Below are positions 8,008-17,212 of a stretch of DNA of 64,000 bases, piece after piece. Position 1 is the stretch's first letter; every line of letters begins with the position of its first letter. The stretch comes from Microbulbifer taiwanensis (lineage in GTDB: Bacteria; Pseudomonadota; Gammaproteobacteria; Pseudomonadales; Cellvibrionaceae), in contig NZ_JACZFR010000006.1 in NCBI RefSeq assembly GCF_014904815.1, positions 186,001-250,000 of the forward strand, written 5' to 3'. The notes under the pieces were generated by a model, which did no database searches, had not been told where the DNA came from, and worked only from the letters and a program-made list of their open reading frames with translations. A program made the position numbers and the translations under genes.

Positions 8008-10142
8008 TGCGCTGTCTCCTGTGCGAGCAGTTGGCCGGTTTCGCTACCCGTGTCGATACCGAGGCTGAAGTGGACGCTCTTGCAGGCCTGCTGGGTCGAG
8101 TCGCGGGCCGGTGCAGGGCTGTAGCTGGCCCAGTTCATCGGATCCCCGCCGAGGGCGCTGTCGAATTCCGGGTTACCCATCACCTTCAGGTATTCGATGA
8201 TCGCGTAGCGCTCCTCCTCGCTGAGCAGTTTGCCGATGCGGCCGGGCATATCCACATCGGTGAACAGGTGGCCGCTGTTGCGGTTGCCGTCGATACTGGT
8301 GTCCATCAGGAAGCTGCCGGGGGACTGCCCGGTGACATAGCCGAGCTTGTTCGGGTCGAATTCGCGATTGCCGGCGTAGAAAGTTTTCGGCCGGGCGCGC
8401 AGCGGCGAAAGCAGGTCGTAAATCGTCGGCACAGAGCCGTTGTGCAGGAAGGGCGGTGTGGCCCAGACGCCGTGCAGCGGCCGCGACTTGTAGGCGCGTT
8501 TGTTCTCTATACGAAAGGGCACATTCAGGCCGTCGAAGTCGGCCACCTGCTGCGCGTCATCGATATCCCACTGCCGGTAGAGCTTCGGTACCAGGTCGTT
8601 CAGCAGCAGCTGCAGGCCGTAGCCGGCATTGACCGGCTGCTCACCGGGGAACAGCTTGCTGATGTCGTAGCGGTTGTCGACGAAATTGTCGGCCAGCTTC
8701 GGGTCGGTGCCGACAACATCGGTAGCTATCCAGGGCAGGGCCCACATGGTTTCGCGCCAGTCGGCGCGATAGGCGAGGCCGTCCCTGCGAGTCACTTCAC
8801 CGGCCATATCCCACTGCCAGTTCAGCGCCAGCTGTCCCGGCAGCCTGGCGTCGGGACCGTCGGCAAGCTGCCAATCGTAGGGCTCGGAGACGTGGGGGCC
8901 GTGGCAGAAGGCGCACTGGTCGGTAAACAGTGCCTTGCCGGCCCTGGCCCGGGCGACATCGATTTCACCCAACACATCTTCCGGCCACTTGGGCGGCTGC
9001 AGTTTCCTCAGCAGGCCCTCCACACAGTGCATGCCGTCCAGGTCCACCGTGGTCTCGCCGAATTCGCTGCCGCTGATTACCTCACCGTCGTCGTCGACCA
9101 GCTTGATCGGCGCCAGTACACCCAGGCTCTCGCCCACATTGCGGGTCATGGCCTGGTTGGTGAAGCCGGTGTACTGCACCCAGTCGAAGCGCCAGATATC
9201 CCAGATGAACGGGTAGCTGGCCGGGGCATCGGCGGGTCTGTAATTCTCGGGCTGCTTCAGGTCGTAGCCGAACACCACATTGGCGATGCGGCCAATGGCA
9301 TCGGTGCGGCCGCGGCCCTCTTCCACCGGGTAGTATTTGGGGGCGCCGGCGGTCTCGGAAAAGTGCTTGAGCCGTTGCGCAAACTGCCAGAACTCCGTTC
9401 TCAGCGCCTCGCGCCTGGCCCCGTCGTCGCCCACCAGGCGCGTGGCGAACCGGTTCCACTTGGCCGGGTTCAGCAGGGTTTCGAACACCGAGGCACCCAG
9501 GGTGGTGATGAACTCGCCGCGCTTGGCGTTGGGAATGCTCTGCATCGCCTGGCCGCCGTCCACCCGCAGCGCCGTGCCCTGGTAGTGGAGTTCACCGGTG
9601 TGGCAGGCCGCGCAGCCGATATCCAGGCGTGCGCGGCCACTGGCCGGGTCTATATGGCGGGTCAGGCCGACGGGCAGGTTGCCCGGGTTCAGCGGGCTGG
9701 GGCGCTGGTTGGGATCGACGACGAAGCCCCAGCCGCGCATATTGCGCTCGCTGGCCAGAAGCTCCTGGGAGAGGGGCAGCTCCAGGTTCTGGAACCAGTC
9801 GTACTCGATGCCCAGCAATTCGGTACCCTGGGGCGTGTAGTAATAGCTCTGGCGTTCCCTATCGCTCCAGCCACCGTTCAGGTACTGGACGCGGTAGACG
9901 GTCTCCTGGGTGAGGTTGGGCTTCAGGAAGGCGGCCAGTTTGGCGTGCGCGACCAGCACAACGGCGGCCAGCGCTATACAGACCCGCAGCCAGCGCGGTC
10001 CCAGCGCGCGCCACAGATTGGCAGCGGCGCGGACGAGTCCCTCAATCCAGTGCCACAGGGTGAGAGCGGCTGATTTCAGAAAATGTATTGTTCTGCTGGC
10101 GGCACTTCCGAGCGGCGCCAGCACTCTGTATGCGATACGCAT
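8004..10142 (-). CDS. RoxA/CcpA-like di-heme c-type cytochrome, membrane-anchored
   Basis: 712 residues. An N-terminal anchor lies near residues 53-66, followed by a periplasmic body with two heme-c sites, CAACH at 177-181 and CAFCH at 410-414. This two-heme spacing and the stretch from SYPFIWDIW to RNVGESLGVLAP resemble the large branch of the bacterial cytochrome-c-peroxidase family that includes the rubber oxygenase RoxA. The start at 10142 is chosen over an earlier in-frame start at 10172 because GGGGGA lies just upstream and it begins after the lipase stop. It lies between a lipase and a catalase-like gene in one operon. It could be a peroxidase or an oxygenase; the substrate is unknown. 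Confidence 0.8.
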   Translation of the reverse strand: MRIAYRVLAPLGSAASRTIHFLKSAALTLWHWIEGLVRAAANLWRALGPRWLRVCIALAAVVLVAHAKLAAFLKPNLTQETVYRVQYLNGGWSDRERQSYYYTPQGTELLGIEYDWFQNLELPLSQELLASERNMRGWGFVVDPNQRPSPLNPGNLPVGLTRHIDPASGRARLDIGCAACHTGELHYQGTALRVDGGQAMQSIPNAKRGEFITTLGASVFETLLNPAKWNRFATRLVGDDGARREALRTEFWQFAQRLKHFSETAGAPKYYPVEEGRGRTDAIGRIANVVFGYDLKQPENYRPADAPASYPFIWDIWRFDWVQYTGFTNQAMTRNVGESLGVLAPIKLVDDDGEVISGSEFGETTVDLDGMHCVEGLLRKLQPPKWPEDVLGEIDVARARAGKALFTDQCAFCHGPHVSEPYDWQLADGPDARLPGQLALNWQWDMAGEVTRRDGLAYRADWRETMWALPWIATDVVGTDPKLADNFVDNRYDISKLFPGEQPVNAGYGLQLLLNDLVPKLYRQWDIDDAQQVADFDGLNVPFRIENKRAYKSRPLHGVWATPPFLHNGSVPTIYDLLSPLRARPKTFYAGNREFDPNKLGYVTGQSPGSFLMDTSIDGNRNSGHLFTDVDMPGRIGKLLSEEERYAIIEYLKVMGNPEFDSALGGDPMNWASYSPAPARDSTQQACKSVHFSLGIDTGSETGQLLAQETAQ

Positions 10143-10165
10143 TACAGTCCCCCAAGATCCAAGAG

Positions 10166-10957
10166 TTAACAATCGATATATTCTTCGCGCTGCTCGTAGG
10201 CAATCTGAGTCGCACTGGCCAGCTTGGAATTGATATTGTGCAGGTAGTGTTCCATATAGTGCGCACTGATACTGGTGTCGCCCAGGTTTTTCCAGAAGGA
10301 GCCGATACCCGAGCGATGGGCCTTGTGTGCATCCTGGTACACGTAGTACTCGCCCTCCAACAGCATCAGCTCGGGCCCCAGGTGCTGGTAGCCGCCGTGA
10401 ATCGCATTGATCAGGTCATTGGGCGGGACCAGGGGGACCAGGTCGTTTTCATCGACCACCCGCAACAGCGGCAGGAAAGCGTACTTTTCCACCCCTTTGT
10501 GGTTGGTGACCTTGGGCTGCCCGAAATTGATGGAGGCGCCAAGACTGAAGCCCTCCTCGTGCAGGTACATCATCAGCAGGGTGGAGATGGCCGCACCCAG
10601 GGAGTGGCCGGTCAGGATAATCGGTTGCGACTTGTCCAGCCGGGGCGCCAGGGTGTCGAACACCTGCATGGCGTCTTCATCGAAACCGCTGTGTACATAG
10701 ATACCGAGCCTGGTGTTCCTGGACTGCACATACTCGGCGTCCTCGCGGGCATTGCTGAAGTTGGCGGTGCCGCGAATGGTGACTATCTGGCGATGGTTTT
10801 CAGCGTCGCTCTCGAGAAAAAACTGGACGTCGTTGCTGGTGGTGGTGACCAGCGTGGTATCGGGAAAGACCCCGCGGATATCCGCTTCCGTCTGATAGGC
10901 GGCCGCCGCGCGCTTCGCATACCAATTGACCCGGTTGAAATTTATGGATTGCACCAT
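10166..10957 (-). CDS. Class 3 lipase family protein
   Basis: 263 residues with an alpha/beta-hydrolase fold. The nucleophile elbow GHSLG is at 117-121 (Ser119), preceded by IVTIRGTANFSNA, which matches the oxyanion-hole region of fungal-type class 3 lipases. VVDENDLVPLVPP carries the likely acid residue and MEHYL the likely histidine. No signal peptide is visible, which is odd next to two exported partners. A strong AGGAGG precedes the start. It is the first gene of the three-gene leftward operon and is divergent from the GGDEF gene. Confidence 0.85.
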   Translation of the reverse strand: MVQSINFNRVNWYAKRAAAAYQTEADIRGVFPDTTLVTTTSNDVQFFLESDAENHRQIVTIRGTANFSNAREDAEYVQSRNTRLGIYVHSGFDEDAMQVFDTLAPRLDKSQPIILTGHSLGAAISTLLMMYLHEEGFSLGASINFGQPKVTNHKGVEKYAFLPLLRVVDENDLVPLVPPNDLINAIHGGYQHLGPELMLLEGEYYVYQDAHKAHRSGIGSFWKNLGDTSISAHYMEHYLHNINSKLASATQIAYEQREEYIDC

Positions 10958-11148
10958 CGCCTCCTGTGCTTTCTTTATTATTGGCGCGCACCCGCGTCGA
11001 TACTGCGGGCGTCGCTCGTGGTAATCCTTTAACGTTCTTATGGCGGTGCCGCTGCCATACTCGGGGACAGTGCGGACTATCCCGGCTTTATCGTTTTTCT
11101 TGTATTTACTGTGTCATATTCAGGGAGTTTCTGAAGGCCGGAGAGGCC

Positions 11149-13107
11149 ATGGAGTTGTTCAGAGGCTCCCGAACCTTTATAAATAGCGCCGGTCCCAGCC
11201 AATCCCCAACTAAAATGCATAAAAATCCATGGAGCCGGCACGGGGGCTCGAAAACCCGCGCTTTCTGGCGCTCGCTGCGCGGGTGCCACAGTGTAATTAA
11301 AACCGTGACGGCCGTCATATTCTTATTGCCGCTGATCTGCCTGGCGCAGGCGCCGATAGAGCTGGATGCGGGAGAGGACGGTCGAAAATTGACCGGTCTC
11401 GCCGAGGTCTGGCACGACGCACAGGGGACCGCGGACCTCGAAATGGCCCAGGAGGCCTTTGCTCAGGGGGAATTCGGGCCACTGGACAGTGCCGGCTCGA
11501 CCGGTCTGCAGCCGGGCGCCTACTGGTCGCACTTTACCCTCAGGAATAGCGCCGATACCTCCCTGACGTTGCATGTCGAATATGTCGATCACCAACTGAT
11601 CGGTATGGAGGCTTTCGGCAGGGATATCCCGGGCACCGAAGCCTACCGGCCCATCGCACGCCTGTCGCTGGCGGAGCCTTTCGAGCACAGGGATATTCCC
11701 CACAACCGCTTTGTATTCGAGGTAAAGCTGCCGCCCGGCGGCACGGCCGAATATCTGGTCCGCTTCAGCTCCGATGAGCTGGGTGTTGTCTTCCCGAGTA
11801 TGCGGCTCTGGGATCCGGATGCCCTGCGGGCCACCGGCACTGTCGAGGCCAGTATTACCGCCTTTCTGCTCGGCGGTTACTTCCTGATGTCGGTCTTTGC
11901 GCTGGTCAGTGCCATCACCACCGGGGGCAGAATCTTTTATTTCTACTCCTTCTATTCCATCTCCAAGATCACAGTGTGGTGCACGATACTGGGCTATACC
12001 CACCAGTACTTCGTTACCGACAACTTCCACTGGAGCTATATGTCGATCAGTGGTGCGGTCACCATCCTGTGCGGGGTGATTTTCTCACGCATGTTCCTGC
12101 ACTCCAGGAAAAACACCCCAAAGCTGGATTACCTGTTGCGGTTTATGATCGCCAACGCCGTATTCCTGCTGGCCTGTGCGCTGTTGAAGTTGACCGCGCT
12201 GTCGGTGATCTCCATGACCGTCGCCCTGCTGCTCTACCCGCTGATCGCGATTGTCGCCTTTATCCGCTGGCAGCAGGGCTACCGGGAGGCGGCCGTATTT
12301 GCGCTGGCCTGGAGCCTGCTGGTGTTCGGCCTGGTGGTACAGGCGATGCGGGATCTGGGCTATGTGGAACACAATTTCATCAATTACTACTGGCCGCCGG
12401 TGGCGTCCTTCTGTGAAATGCTGGCCATCATGGCGGCCATCGGTGTGCGGGTGCAGCGGCTGCGCACGCAGAAGGAACTGGCGGAGCACAAATACACCCA
12501 GCAGCTGGAAGTTTCCAAGGCCGATCTGGAGCAGCAGGTCAAGGTGCGCACCCGGGAACTGGAAGTGGCAAAAGCCAGGGCCGAACAGGAGGCCAGAACA
12601 GATCCTCTCACCGGCATCTACAACCGCCGCAGCTTTTTTTCAGAGTCGGAACATCTGCTCAGGCTGGCGGAGAGAAAGTCGCTGCCGCTGAGCCTGCTGA
12701 TGCTCGATATCGATCACTTCAAGTCCATTAACGATATACATGGACACGCGGTCGGGGATAAAGCCCTGCGCGCATTCAGCGATGCGGTTGCCGGCCATAT
12801 CCGCGAGACCGACGTTTTTGGCCGTCTCGGCGGTGAGGAGTTCGCCCTGCTGCTGGCCGAACCGCGCCAGGGTGCCCTGGAGTCGGCGCAGCGCCTGCAG
12901 CGGGAAATCGAAGAGATCAGGATAGAGACGGCGCAGGGCCAACTGCAGTTTACCGCCAGTATCGGTGTCGCCTACTGGCGCGACGAGAAATTTATCGACG
13001 AGCTGCTGCACAACGCCGACCGCGCCCTGTACCTGGCGAAGAAGCGCGGACGCAACCGCATAGCGGAGCAGGAATCCTCCCCGCAGCCAGAAGAGATCAG
13101 CGAATGA
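11149..13107 (+). CDS. Diguanylate cyclase with 7TMR-DISM sensor
   Basis: About 652 residues. The order is a signal segment ending near ICLAQA, a periplasmic DISM-type extracellular domain (about residues 65-210), seven transmembrane helices, a coiled coil (EQQVKVRTRELEVAKARAEQEA) and a GGDEF domain. The active site reads GGEEF and is preceded by RETD, an inhibitory I-site, so the protein should make c-di-GMP under product inhibition. The ATG at 11149 follows GGAGAGG; an in-frame start at 10966 seems too long and lacks a site. The gene overlaps the 3' end of the convergent pstS-like gene by 11 bases. Confidence 0.9.
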   Translation: MELFRGSRTFINSAGPSQSPTKMHKNPWSRHGGSKTRAFWRSLRGCHSVIKTVTAVIFLLPLICLAQAPIELDAGEDGRKLTGLAEVWHDAQGTADLEMAQEAFAQGEFGPLDSAGSTGLQPGAYWSHFTLRNSADTSLTLHVEYVDHQLIGMEAFGRDIPGTEAYRPIARLSLAEPFEHRDIPHNRFVFEVKLPPGGTAEYLVRFSSDELGVVFPSMRLWDPDALRATGTVEASITAFLLGGYFLMSVFALVSAITTGGRIFYFYSFYSISKITVWCTILGYTHQYFVTDNFHWSYMSISGAVTILCGVIFSRMFLHSRKNTPKLDYLLRFMIANAVFLLACALLKLTALSVISMTVALLLYPLIAIVAFIRWQQGYREAAVFALAWSLLVFGLVVQAMRDLGYVEHNFINYYWPPVASFCEMLAIMAAIGVRVQRLRTQKELAEHKYTQQLEVSKADLEQQVKVRTRELEVAKARAEQEARTDPLTGIYNRRSFFSESEHLLRLAERKSLPLSLLMLDIDHFKSINDIHGHAVGDKALRAFSDAVAGHIRETDVFGRLGGEEFALLLAEPRQGALESAQRLQREIEEIRIETAQGQLQFTASIGVAYWRDEKFIDELLHNADRALYLAKKRGRNRIAEQESSPQPEEISE

Positions 13108-14170
13108 ATCGGGATGCTTCGCGAACCTTTTCCCGGACTTCTTCCGGCAGGGGGATATAGCCCAGGTCTTCCGCCTGGTCCTGGGCTTCATCGCTCAACA
13201 TATAGCTCACCAGCTGGCGCAGGGCCGCCGCCTTTTTATCGTCCTGCTCGGCGTAGAGGAGCAGCCAGGTAAAGCTGGTGATCGGGTAGGCGTTTTCCCC
13301 CTCGGGATCCCACTCCCAGGCCACCAGGTTGGGGGCGCCGCTGCCCGGCAGCTTGCCGTCGGGGAACTCGACGTTTTCCAGGGCGGCGCTTCCGGATTCC
13401 GCCCCCGGCGCCACGAAATTGCCGGCCCGGTTCTGCAGCTCCGCCACCGGCAGCTCCACCAGTTTGGCGAAACCGTATTCCACATAGCCAATCGCGCCCG
13501 GAGTCTGCTTGACCAGCGCGGCCACCCCCTGGTTGCCGGGCGCCTTCCTGAAATTGTCGGGGCTGGGCCAGTTCGGCGTCCTGCCCTGGCCCACCTTTTT
13601 CCTGAAGTCCGTGCTGATACTGCTCAGGTGACCGGTAAATATGTATGAAGTACCGGAGGCATCAGAGCGACGAACTACCGTGATATCCAGGTCCGGCAGT
13701 TGCGCAGTCGGGTTGGCGGCGGCGATTTTGCGGTGGTCCCAGTGGCTGATCTTGCCACGGAAAATATCCGCGTACACTTCGCGCGAGAGTTTCAGCGTAT
13801 CCACCCCCGGCAGGTTGTAGACCAGCACCACCTCCCCGGCGGTCATTGGCAGCAGAACCGCGCCGCGTTTGACCAGGGAGATTTCGGCCTTGTCCATCGC
13901 GGCATCGGATGCCGCGAAATCGATCGTCTCGCCGATAAAATCGCGGATGCCGGCGCCGCTGCCGGTCATTTCATAGGAGATGAAAACGTTTTCGTGAAGG
14001 TCGGAAAAATCCCTGAACCACTGAGTGTAGATGGGGTAGGGAAAACTGGCGCCTGTCCCCCTGAGTGTGATCTCGGCGCGCGACTGCGGACTGAAGGCAA
14101 AGGCGGCCGCGGCGACGGCCACTGCGAAGAGCGGGAGAAAACTAGTGAAAAAGGCGCGCCAGAAGATCAT
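13097..14170 (-). CDS. pstS: Phosphate ABC transporter substrate-binding protein, PstS family
   Basis: 357 residues with an N-terminal signal peptide. GTGASFPYPIYTQWF is the phosphate-binding loop of PstS; further motifs are GSGAGIRDFI, SDASGTSYIF and PGAIGYVEYG. GAGGA six bases before the ATG at 14170 fixes the start. No pstCAB genes follow, so it is a detached copy. A perfect CTGTCAT half-site lies 40 bases upstream on the same strand, suggestive of PhoB control but without a clear second half. The neighbouring phoX and phytase support a role in phosphate scavenging. Confidence 0.92.
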   Translation of the reverse strand: MIFWRAFFTSFLPLFAVAVAAAAFAFSPQSRAEITLRGTGASFPYPIYTQWFRDFSDLHENVFISYEMTGSGAGIRDFIGETIDFAASDAAMDKAEISLVKRGAVLLPMTAGEVVLVYNLPGVDTLKLSREVYADIFRGKISHWDHRKIAAANPTAQLPDLDITVVRRSDASGTSYIFTGHLSSISTDFRKKVGQGRTPNWPSPDNFRKAPGNQGVAALVKQTPGAIGYVEYGFAKLVELPVAELQNRAGNFVAPGAESGSAALENVEFPDGKLPGSGAPNLVAWEWDPEGENAYPITSFTWLLLYAEQDDKKAAALRQLVSYMLSDEAQDQAEDLGYIPLPEEVREKVREASRFIR

Positions 14171-14379
14171 CGGCAGTCCTCGACAGAGTGGCCTGGGCGG
14201 CGGGAAAGATGACAGTGGCCTATGATTAAATCTTAGCAGGCCACCTCCATTCGCTGCAGCCACCAACGGCGCGTCGATTCATCTTCCCACCGGCTTTACG
14301 TCCTCGCGATTGTTGAAGGCGACAAGGCGCAACTTTGTCAAATTAATGATTCCATGGGCGACTTCCCGATTCAGGGTGC

Positions 14380-14943
14380 TTAGTCGCGCGTAGAGCTATA
14401 TGCCTGCCAGTGATTATCCAGGTCACTTCGCATGCTTTGCAAGTCGACAGCGAGATCGCGTTCTGTATTCTGCAGTTCACTCATGAGTTGGGTGGATAGC
14501 TGAACATACTGCGTGTACTTCTGGGCGACATCTTGAGATCTCGATGCGCTGGAGTTTCTACTGACCTGCTGGGCGAAGTCGCGAGCCAATCTGTCCTGAA
14601 GTCGGCGCAGCTTCCTAATCTGCTCGAGGACCTTTGGCGACGCCTCCCGCGAATGTAATTGTTTGCTCACTATGTCCAATGTGTCACCCGACCTCTTTAA
14701 GGCCGACAACATTTCCTGTTCGGCAGCCTGGGTTGCACTACCAGATGCCTGGGACAGGTGCAGAGAAGATTGCCCTCTGGGGTTTGCCGGCATCACGTTT
14801 TCGAGATTGGAGCTGGGTGAGCGCATGTATTGATTCTCAAGGCGGCCCAGATTATCGGCGTCCGCCAGGATGTTGAATGACCCGGTAAGGGCTGTGAGCA
14901 ACAGTATTGCTGAAGCCGTACTGAAATTGGATTTGTCTGCCAT
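14380..14943 (-). CDS. Exported coiled-coil protein of unknown function
   Basis: 187 residues, start fixed by GGAGGA eight bases before the ATG at 14943. A hydrophobic leader ends near FNILADA. The rest is strongly helical and charged, with heptad-like runs (EQIRKLRRLQDRLARDFAQQ and the following QYVQLSTQLMSELQ) predicting a coiled coil. There are no cysteines and no recognised domain. It sits between pstS and phoX on the same strand, with more than 180 bases on each side, so it is probably transcribed separately. Function unknown. Confidence 0.75.
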   Translation of the reverse strand: MADKSNFSTASAILLLTALTGSFNILADADNLGRLENQYMRSPSSNLENVMPANPRGQSSLHLSQASGSATQAAEQEMLSALKRSGDTLDIVSKQLHSREASPKVLEQIRKLRRLQDRLARDFAQQVSRNSSASRSQDVAQKYTQYVQLSTQLMSELQNTERDLAVDLQSMRSDLDNHWQAYSSTRD

Positions 14944-15128
14944 AGGTTGGTCCTCCCTCTGTGTGAGCCAGCAGGTCGAGTTCCGCATAAGGCGTTGGCA
15001 GTGGAACTCGAGTGGCGGACCATTTGGCGAGCCCCTACCTGAACCGCCCAAGCCGAAGAAAGTATAGGGTATGCAAAGCATGATCAGCGCTGTGATCGGC
15101 TGGATAGGGAGCTCGCGGCAATTTGGAG

Positions 15129-17057
15129 TCAACTTCCCACCGGTTTCCCGTCTTCGCGATAGATGGCCAGCACCGACGGTCGCGGCGGCAGCGCCGGGTC
15201 GTTGTCTGGCCAGCGGTGCATCGGCTTGTCGAAGGTGGAATCGCCACCGTCCGCCGGATGCTGCACGGCCACGAACAGGGTCTTGCCATCCGGGGTGAAT
15301 TCCGGCCCGCATACCTCGGCCCCCTGGGGGCAGCCGAAAAAGTGCCTGGGTGCGGCGCGCATTTCGCCCTCGGTGGCCATGGCCCAGAGACCGTCGTGGA
15401 ACCCGAAGCTCTCGCAGCCGTCCGTGGCGACCCACATATTGCCGGCCGGGTCGAAGGCGACATTGTCCGGGTTGGCGAACCAGCCGTGGGCGGAGATGGC
15501 GCCCGGCGACTGCTGACCATAGGCGCCGCGCTCAGCGGGATTTTCCGCATTGGGGTTGCCGCCCAATAGGAAGGTATTCCACTTAAAAGTATCGGCGGCG
15601 TGGTCGCGCGCACCGTATTTGCCCGGCGGTACTATTTCCAGCACATGGCCCATTGAATTGCGCGCGCGCGGGTTGGCCGCGTCGATGTCGTCGGCCTTGC
15701 GCTTCTTGTTCTTGGTCAGCATCACGTAGGTGCAGTCGTTGACCGGATTGGTCTCCACATCTTCCGGGCGATCCATGGGGGTGGCTCCGAGCAGGGCGGC
15801 GGCGCGGCGCACGTCGATCATCACATCCGCTTGATTGCGGAAGCCGTTATCCCCGGTCAGCGGGCCTTCGCCGAATACCAGCGGTAGCCAGCGGCCGCTG
15901 CCGTCCTCGTCGAAGCGTGCCGCAAAGAGAGTGCCCTCTGTCAGCAGATCGCGGTTGTGGGCGTATGCCTCCGGTCTGTAGGTGTTTTTGGAAACATAGC
16001 GGTAGACGAACTGGTGTTCGTCGTCGGCGCCGCCGTAGGCGACGATGGGCTGGTCGGGTTTGCTGACCAGAGTGAAACCCTCGTGTTCGAAGCGACCCAG
16101 ATTGGTGAGCTTGCGCGGGCGCGAAGTCGGGTCGTAGGGATCGAACTCCACCATCCAGCCGAAGCGATTGGGTTCGTTCGGCTCCACGCCTATATCGAAG
16201 CGATGGTCGTGGTCGCCCCAGTTGCGGTTGTCGGGCGCAATGCCAAAGGCGTGATGATTTTTTGCCTCCAGCGGATCGGCGATATTGTCCGGGTCGCCCT
16301 GGAAGGCGCCGCCGAAGCCCTCCTCGGCGATCAGTACCGTGCCCCAGGGCGTCTTGCCGCCGGCGCAGTTGCCGACGGTGCCGAATACCCGTTGGCCGGA
16401 AGGGTCTGCGCTGGTCTGCAGGCGGCGGTCGCCGGCGGCGGGGCCGACAATATCCATGGCGGTATTCAGGGTGATACGCCGGTTGTAGGGGCTCTCCAGT
16501 ATCGGCTGCCAACCGTTGGCAGTTTTCTCTACTTCCACTATCGCGTGGCCGCAGGCCGCCTGCTCGATCGCCACATGGGAGGCCGAGACGCCGCGGGTGG
16601 CGCTGTATTCGTCGTTGTAGCCGGAGAACATCAGGTGCGGTTGGGTGTACTCGTGGTTGACGCACAGCAGGCCGCGCTCGCTACTGCGGCTCTGGCTGTG
16701 GCGCTCTCCCTCGCCGGGGGCGGCCTCACTGTCCAGTGGCATAAAGGCAATAAAGTCGTTGTTGTAGCCGAAGCGCCGCTCCTGCTCGGCAGCGGTCAGG
16801 GTCGCGGGATCGAAGGGGCCAGCTCCGGCAATGATTGGGTCGCCCCAGCGCAACAGTACATCGGCGCTGTAATCCGCTGGCAGGTGATGTTGGTCATCCA
16901 GGGCGTGGGGGATCTCCGCAAAGCCGAGATTTTCTTCGCCGTCTCTCGGGTCATTTCCGCAGCCGGGCAGCAGGCTGGCTGTGGCGCCGGCGGCGGTCGC
17001 TGCGCCTATTGCCTTGAACAGGGTGCGGCGGGCGGGATTTTTCAGCTCGTTACTCAT
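15129..17057 (-). CDS. phoX: PhoX-family alkaline phosphatase, Tat-exported
   Basis: 642 residues. The N-terminus has a twin-arginine signal (ARRTLFKAIGAAT) followed by LLPGCGND, possibly a lipobox. The body carries PhoX signatures: CVNHEYTQPHLMF, NCAGGKTPWGTVLIAEE, GWMVEFDPYDP and NPARSMGH-like RARNSMGHVLEI, which supply calcium- and iron-binding ligands in this family. PhoX enzymes release phosphate from monoesters in the periplasm. A 7-4-7 PHO-box-like site lies about 50 bases upstream. It is divergent from the TBDR and phytase genes. Confidence 0.92.
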   Translation of the reverse strand: MSNELKNPARRTLFKAIGAATAAGATASLLPGCGNDPRDGEENLGFAEIPHALDDQHHLPADYSADVLLRWGDPIIAGAGPFDPATLTAAEQERRFGYNNDFIAFMPLDSEAAPGEGERHSQSRSSERGLLCVNHEYTQPHLMFSGYNDEYSATRGVSASHVAIEQAACGHAIVEVEKTANGWQPILESPYNRRITLNTAMDIVGPAAGDRRLQTSADPSGQRVFGTVGNCAGGKTPWGTVLIAEEGFGGAFQGDPDNIADPLEAKNHHAFGIAPDNRNWGDHDHRFDIGVEPNEPNRFGWMVEFDPYDPTSRPRKLTNLGRFEHEGFTLVSKPDQPIVAYGGADDEHQFVYRYVSKNTYRPEAYAHNRDLLTEGTLFAARFDEDGSGRWLPLVFGEGPLTGDNGFRNQADVMIDVRRAAALLGATPMDRPEDVETNPVNDCTYVMLTKNKKRKADDIDAANPRARNSMGHVLEIVPPGKYGARDHAADTFKWNTFLLGGNPNAENPAERGAYGQQSPGAISAHGWFANPDNVAFDPAGNMWVATDGCESFGFHDGLWAMATEGEMRAAPRHFFGCPQGAEVCGPEFTPDGKTLFVAVQHPADGGDSTFDKPMHRWPDNDPALPPRPSVLAIYREDGKPVGS

Positions 17058-17106
17058 CGGGTTCTCCAGCTCCGTGGCTGACGTCGGTCGGATTGACTCC
17101 CATGTT

Positions 17107-17124
17107 ATGGCACGGATATGACAA
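17107..17124 (-). promoter_or_regulatory. PHO-box-like site upstream of phoX
   Basis: On the minus strand the site reads TTGTCAT-ATCC-GTGCCAT. It fits the 7-4-7 direct-repeat layout of the PhoB box (consensus CTGTCAT-nnnn-CTGTCAY) at 11 of 14 repeat positions. It is 50 bases before phoX and about 90 before the divergent TBDR gene, so it could serve both. Confidence 0.5.
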
Positions 17125-17212
17125 ATTTAAAAAAAGCGTAACGCAATATTCACAACCACTGACTAGCCTGCGCCCCATTAAAACAACCGCCATAAACGCA
17201 AACGGGGACACT

